From Ophiocordyceps camponoti-saundersi (nom. inval.) (taxonomy: Eukaryota > Ascomycota > Sordariomycetes > Hypocreales > Ophiocordycipitaceae): 11,177 nucleotides of DNA. The notes below the pieces were generated by a model. That model had not been told where the DNA came from and searched no databases. It saw only the letters and a program-made list of their open reading frames with translations. Location of the stretch: the NCBI GenBank assembly GCA_003339415.1, contig PDHQ01000666.1, forward strand, positions 1,115 to 12,291, in the 5' to 3' direction. Shown one piece after another: positions 7,236-11,177 of this stretch (the first letter of the stretch is position 1; every line of letters begins with the position of its first letter). The position numbers and the translations under genes are program-made.

Positions 7236-7604
7236 ATATCTTCTAAAATCCTAAACGCTCTTAGATAGATTACGGATAACTTAGCTACTAGGAACGAAGC
7301 TTATAATAACTCTCTTACTAACGTTACCTATTAGATATAACTACTTATATAGGCGTTTCTTAATATTATTATAAAATTCCGATCCGCTATAAATTAGCTT
7401 CGCTCCCTCTATAAGCGCCTTAGTTATATAATATCCTAACCTAACCTCGTCGAATAACTATTAATACTAATTAGTAATAATAAAATAATAGGGCTTGAGG
7501 ATAAACTTATAGTAGCTAACGGTCTGCCGCCCCGTAAACGAGGATATACGGATACGTCTATATATAATTTTAACGAGGAGGAGCTAGACGAAAAGGAGAT
7601 CTAA
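7236..7604 (+). pseudogene. Array small gene, copy 4 (telomere-proximal), RIP-silenced
   Basis: This is a degenerate reading frame of 122 codons plus stop, the same length as the copies at 2213 and 4425. It starts at an ATA where RIP would turn ATG into ATA, preceded by AACG. Stops are TAG or TAA at positions where other copies also have a Gln-type stop, and one stop of the other copies (codon 4) is AAA here. The frame ends with N-N-K-I-I, I-V-A-N-G-L-P-P and a short acidic tail E-E-E-L-D-E-K-E-I, then TAA. No known domain, signal peptide or membrane segment is recognised. The inferred product would be small and mostly helical. A promoter-like block lies about 110 bases upstream. The CACGTCC motif of the other copies has been lost here (ATATTTATATCTT). 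Confidence 0.45.
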
Positions 7605-7618
7605 ATCTTATAACTACC

Positions 7619-7708
7619 GGGGGGGGGGATAAGCAGGTCTAAGGCTTATAACTAGATCGTGAAGGATTAGGGGGGGGGGGGCCAGATAGTAATTCTCTAT
7701 AAGGGGGG
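7619..7708 (+). repeat. Three G runs (10, 12 and 7 bases) downstream of small gene copy 4
   Basis: Runs at 7619-7628, 7670-7681 and 7703-7709. The first two occupy sites that read CTAGGGGAAT and GATTAGGGGAT in units 2 and 3, so they are in-place expansions of existing G4 tracts. Confidence 0.85.
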
Positions 7709-7734
7709 GTTAATAGAGAGTTAGTTTTCTATAT

Positions 7735-8640
7735 AAAGATAAGATAAGAGGTAAAAGGAAAGATAGGAACTATTTAACTAGTTATCGAGATTCTTAAGAT
7801 AAGAATTTAAATTAGTAATTTATAGTATAAAAGTATAAGGTTTAAAGTAAAGTTATAATTCTATTTAATAGAGTTTTTACTATAAGTCCTCTCTAAGACT
7901 TAACTTATAATATACGGTTTTTATAATAGCTATAAAGATAAGGTTAGGGGCTAATTACTTACTTAATTCCTCCCTCTTTCGAGGGAAACTAACCTATATT
8001 ATATACTTATTAATAACCCCTACTTCGTCTTAACTACCCTTTATATCCTAATCTATATAAGCTCTTAGAAGAAGAAACATATTAAGGGACTATTTAACTA
8101 AACCCTGCTTAGAATCACTATATTTATAAAGGCTACCTTCGTCGTATAATAAGTAGAAAATTAACCCCTTCTTATACATATAAATCTAATCTTCTTAGGA
8201 TCCGTAAGTCCTTTAACCCCTTTCTAGCTAAGTAATACTAATTAATTAAATTCGTTAGATTAAGTAAGCTAGTTTAAATAACCCTTTTAACGCCTATAAC
8301 CCTAACCTACCTATATAGTTTATAGGGCCCGGCAGACCTATACGGACCTAATAGCCCTGCTACCTTAAGACTATCTTCTCTACGAGGGATATATATCTAT
8401 AAGCAGGGGTGCCCGTTACTCCCGCTAAACGACTTTTATAATCTTAATCCTTAGGAGCTCCTAGGATAAAGAAAAAGATAGAAAATAATTTAATTAAATC
8501 CTATATAATAGTAGCATTATATTCTAGTTTTGCGTTTATTTCCTCTAGGCATATCTATTACCGCTATTAACGTATCCTAACGCTTAATACGTAGTAAGCA
8601 GATAATATACACGTACCGCGTAAGTATAACTAAGTCTCTT
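7735..8640. other. Geneless RIP-mutated DNA between the repeat array and the copia element
   Basis: I find no supportable gene here on either strand. The sequence is no longer similar to the repeat units to its left. It is rich in TTAA, CTAG and TATA strings and almost free of CpA and TpG. A slightly more GC-rich patch at 8325-8450 keeps CCGGCAG and GCAGGGG strings. The stretch could be an older element or a solo LTR too mutated to recognise by eye. Confidence 0.5.
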
Positions 8641-9165
8641 ACTATTACTTAGTAACTTAGGCATAGCCCGGATAAAATACTTCGCCGCCTTAGGAAAAAA
8701 GGAAAATCCGGACTTAGCTAGGTATAAATTAAAATAATATATAAAAAAAATATATATACCTTTCTCTTTTTCTTTCTTTCCTTTCCTATATACTACCCTT
8801 TTTAATAATAATAATTTAATATCTCTCCGCGTTCTCGTATATTATTATCTTACTAGCCTTTTTATATTAGTATATTACTCTTATTCTTACTATACTATTA
8901 TATCGGACGCGCTTATAACGCTTATATTATTAAACCGCGCCGATAATAAGTAAACTACGTAAGATAATAGTAATAATAAAAACGCCGCCTTATTAGTTAA
9001 TCTCTAGTGCTTATATACGCCCTAGCTTAATAACTTAATAAATAATAGCTTAGATTACGTTTAGGGTCGCTACGCGGCGTAAGATATACTTTTATAGATA
9101 GCACCTATTTACCGCCTACGCTCGCCTTTAGCCGGCTATCCGTAACCTATAAGTAATAAGTTAAG
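8640..9165 (+). other. Candidate 5' LTR and leader of the copia element
   Basis: This stretch lies directly upstream of the Gag remnant, where the 5' LTR and primer-binding site belong. It contains an AT-rich TATA-like block at about 8720-8760 followed by a CT-rich run at 8761-8797, an order common at fungal polymerase II start sites. I cannot mark the LTR ends: the 3' LTR is lost beyond the telomere, and RIP has erased the usual TG...CA termini. The sequence around 8894-8910 is only loosely like an initiator-tRNA primer-binding site and is not claimed as one. Confidence 0.3.
8720..8797 (+). promoter_or_regulatory. TATA-like block plus CT-rich run, possible LTR promoter
   Basis: GGTATAAATTAAAATAATAT and a further run of A and T are followed by about 37 bases that are mostly C and T. 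A TATA box followed by a pyrimidine-rich initiator is a common arrangement in filamentous fungal promoters and would suit transcription of the copia element downstream. AT-rich RIP products produce TATA-like strings easily, so this rests mainly on position. Confidence 0.3.
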
Positions 9166-10469
9166 ATAATATTACTTTTACTAAATCTCCCTAATAAGAA
9201 GGTCTTTTACTATTAGGATTATAAAAATATACCTTAACTTTAAGAAGTCCTATACTAGGTCTCTATAGTTTAAGATTAAGAGGAGGACGTAGATAAAGAT
9301 AAGCCCCTTAAGCCCGTAGTATATAATATAACCGGCAATATATCTTAATTATAGGAAACGCCTAAAAACGCGTTTTCCGGGTCTTTTAATTAATTTAGTA
9401 TTTAAGAACGGGATATAAGTTATCTTAGCGCTAACCCCTTAAATCTACTAGTTAAAAAGGCGGAATTAGCCTCCTATATACTTATAACCCTTAACTCCCT
9501 AGATCTTATAGGGAATTTAGCTATTCTATTTAGCTAAGCCTTAGCAGATAAGCTTTATTTAAACTATTTGCCGGAGCCCGCTCTTATATATAAAAGATTA
9601 TCCCTTCGATTAAGGTCCACGAGGCTCCTCCTCCTCGTATAACTTCTAGCGTAACCCCGACTCCTAGAACGATCCTATACGAAGCGAAGGAAACTCCGGA
9701 TCCCTCTATAGCTCTTATAATTATCCTAAAAAGCCCGGCCTTCGTCCTTCCTCCCGTACAACTAATTTATAATAGTCCGATTACCCCTAAGAAAGTAATT
9801 ACGTTTAGTAAAAGTTAGCGAAAGGACTAGTATTATTTAGGCCGACTATACGATATCTTGCACGATAAAGCTAAGCTTTTTATATTATACTACCGAAGGA
9901 TTAGTATTACCGAGGACTAGTACTACGCTATCTTTCTAGACGTCCTTATAAGTCCCGCGTAATTATACTACCTCTACTATATAGGACCTAAGAAGAGGTA
10001 GGATAAGATCTAAAAGATACTTAATTCGCACTTTAATACGGCTACAAATTACACGCAGTACTAGGTTAACTAGACTAGTATAACGTTCCCTTCCGTATAA
10101 AGGAAGTTCCTAGATAAGACAATACTAAAAGTCCTCGAGGAACTAATCGAGAAAATATAACTTATATAACGCGCACTTAGCGAAGGGGAAACTTAGCTAT
10201 ACGCTACGATAACTAGGGCCTGCCGTAGCGTGCCGGAACTTAAGCTAGCATTTCTCTTTACGAAGCCCTCGTGCGAAGAGTTTTTCTCTATTTTTTATAC
10301 GTCGCTTTAGATCGCTCTTAACTATAGGAAACTAACGGATTAATTCTTCGTTAATTAACGCTATTATACGAATTCCCTATGTTTGAATTCTCCCTAGCTA
10401 TAGTTTCGTACGGGCAAATTTAAGTAAGTTCGGTAGGAAGACCGACGCCTGTTACCTTATATAAAGAAA

Positions 10470-10505
10470 CGTTACTTTATTTATAAGAAGATAGGGTTAC
10501 TAGTT
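10470..10505 (+). other. Gag zinc-knuckle remnant with a +1 frame change
   Basis: Codons from 10470 read R-Y-F-I-Y-K-K-I-G, and the next frame from 10498 reads Y-stop-L-I-N-Y. Reversing the usual CpA/TpG changes gives the C-x2-C-x3-GCW-x3-H pattern common after Gag in fungal copia elements. The frame changes by one base at 10494-10498, between the G and the C of the motif. A single-base insertion is the likely cause. A programmed shift inside a metal-binding motif would be unusual. Confidence 0.55.
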
Positions 10506-10680
10506 AATAAACTATAAATAGAGAAACTTCGACCGCGCAAGAAAGGTATACCCTTATAAACGCCTATTATACGGAATACTAAAAATAACTCTAAGATACT
10601 AGCGCCGTAATTTCTCTACTATCGGCAGAGATTAAGCTAAGGCTTTCGTACGAGAAAACCTAGATACGTAAATCGACTAG

Positions 10681-11050
10681 ACCCCGGGCACTATAATAAT
10701 TAAGTTCGGTAACTCGGCCGCTATAACCTTAATTAGCAAAATCGACGTTAACGGTCCCCTCGGTATCGTACGGTACTATATTCCTAATACTCCTACGCCG
10801 TTCCTCCCTTCTCTCGGAGATATAGATCGCCTAGGAGCTTACTTTAATAATATTCGGAATATTATCGTACGAAAGGACAGACGTACGGTTCCTATCGTAT
10901 ATAAATCGGGATATTCGTTCTCCTATACGTCTCCGCGCGGAGCAGCCCTCTTCTTTATAAAGGCACGGCTTCGTTACTTGCACCGTCGCTTTGGGCATCC
11001 TCGTAGGGAACGGCTTCGCAATCTGCTTCGGAACACAAGGCACGACGTTG
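10681..11050 (+). other. Stop-free segment of copia Pol: protease tail to GAG-pre-integrase
   Basis: This is the best preserved part of the retrotransposon. It follows a TAG at 10678-10680 and has no stop codon for 370 bases. In order it shows a KFGNSAA stretch, GPLG, TPTPFL, DRLGAYFNN and LHRRFGHP. In copia elements this order lies just after the aspartic protease active site and leads into the zinc-binding start of integrase. The HRRFGH histidines are intact. A possible protease active-site remnant, D-T-S-A, lies at 10595-10606 in a different frame; TpG-to-TpA change could produce it from D-T-G-A. It is listed separately because its frame stays open into the telomere repeat, which would read as alternating Gly-Leu. 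Confidence 0.8.
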
Positions 11051-11177
11051 TAGGGTTAGGGTTAGGGTTAGGGTTAGGGTTAGGGTTAGGGTTAGGGTTA
11101 GGGTTAGGGTTAGGGTTAGGGTTAGGGTTAGGGTTAGGGTTAGGGTTAGGGTTAGGGTTAGGGTTAGGGTTAGGGTT
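11051..11177 (+). repeat. Telomere repeat, (TTAGGG)n, right chromosome end
   Basis: This is a perfect run of the six-base unit TTAGGG, about 21 units with no variant, and it continues to the window edge. The G-rich strand runs 5' to 3' towards the edge, as expected at a right-hand telomere. TTAGGG is the usual telomere unit of filamentous ascomycetes. The run begins abruptly after GACGTTG with no degenerate transition zone. The tract may continue beyond the window. Confidence 0.98.

Larger units (their letters stand above)
6780..7730 (+). repeat. Subtelomeric repeat unit, copy 4, truncated at its right end
   Basis: It starts with TAGCGTATAGCGTCC (6784-6798) and a CT tract, then a shortened minisatellite (6852-6880), both hairpins (6974-7030), the promoter-like block and the small frame (7236-7604). 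Past the frame, two short G runs of the other copies are expanded, and similarity stops near 7730. The AAGGTAG doublet and the following module are missing. Confidence 0.8.
9169..11050 (+). pseudogene. Ty1/copia-type retrotransposon Gag-Pol, RIP-damaged, cut off by the telomere
   Basis: This is the 5' half of a Gag-Pol polyprotein. Gag would form the particle, the protease would process it, and integrase and reverse transcriptase would follow. From about 9590 to 10494 the frame starting at 9603 gives a Gag-like protein with RKD-YYLGRLYDIL, TATNYTQY and RACRSVPELKLAF. Nearly all its stops are TAA or TAG where RIP would convert CAA, CAG or TGG. A zinc-knuckle remnant (CFxCxxxGCW-like) sits at 10470-10505, with a one-base frame change inside it. 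From 10681 the other frame is open: TPTPFL at 10789-10806, DRLGAYFNN near 10825-10851, and LHRRFGHP at 10978-11001, the signature of the GAG-pre-integrase domain. Integrase core, reverse transcriptase, RNase H and the 3' LTR are missing. The start at 9169 is only a guess: the frame there is the most open one, and a further shift is needed near 9590. The copia assignment is firm. The exact ends of Gag are not. Confidence 0.85.

Noticed and set aside
8297..8306. AACCCTAACC, resembling an interstitial telomere repeat; also GGTTAGGGGC at about 7930
   Set aside because: Less than two units each and isolated. RIP-mutated DNA is rich in CTAA and TTAG strings, so such matches are expected by chance.
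8894..8910. Possible initiator-tRNA primer-binding site (TTATATCGGACGCGC)
   Set aside because: Only a loose match to TGGTATCAGAGC, and one required change is not a RIP change. The LTR end cannot be fixed independently.
1..9160. A telomere-linked RecQ helicase gene, common next to fungal telomeres
   Set aside because: I found no helicase motifs (Walker A, DEAD/DEAH-like or RecQ) in any frame that I read, even allowing for RIP changes.
10831..11043. A 70-codon ATG-initiated open frame on the minus strand
   Set aside because: It lies antisense to the recognisable copia DRLGAYFNN to LHRRFGHP segment. It is open only because this part is GC-richer and less mutated. Its translation resembles nothing known.

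Overview
The window is the right-hand end of a chromosome from what looks like a filamentous ascomycete (Pezizomycotina). The last 127 bases are uninterrupted TTAGGG-type telomere repeat. Almost everything before it carries the mark of repeat-induced point mutation (RIP): CpA and TpG are nearly absent over long stretches (none seen at 121-320, for example), TpA is very common and CpG is retained. There is no intact, expressible-looking gene. All recognisable coding material is relic.

From 1 to about 7730 lies a head-to-tail array of complex subtelomeric repeats, all in one orientation. Four copies of one unit can be recognised, at roughly 180-950, 1720-3260, 3945-5510 and 6780-7730. A full unit runs: pyrimidine-rich tract and a conserved TAGCGTATAGCGTCC motif, a 10-bp AGATCTTATC-type minisatellite, two imperfect hairpins, a promoter-like block (CACGTCC, then TATAAACCCC), a degenerate reading frame of about 122 codons, a G-tract site, and a doublet of AAGGTAG-GCCGTAAGC. 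Further modules between the units are also duplicated (2960-3270, 5190-5500 and 6200-6510; 1330-1640 and 3375-3695; 1130-1295 and 6527-6685). A 600-base insert at 5590-6190 is found only between the third and fourth units and is less mutated.

From about 7735 to 9165 I recognise no gene. The second half may hold the long terminal repeat and leader of the next element. From about 9169 to 11050 is the RIP-damaged 5' half of a Ty1/copia retrotransposon in plus orientation: Gag, a zinc knuckle, a protease region and the beginning of the GAG-pre-integrase domain (LHRRFGHP). The element stops in mid-domain, and telomere repeats follow directly, in a reading frame that stays open. The simplest history is a chromosome break inside the retrotransposon healed by telomere addition. 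The last ~120 bases before the telomere are much less RIP-mutated than the rest.

The most interesting unexplained item is the tandem family of small, RIP-silenced reading frames with a shared promoter-like block. I do not recognise its protein family.
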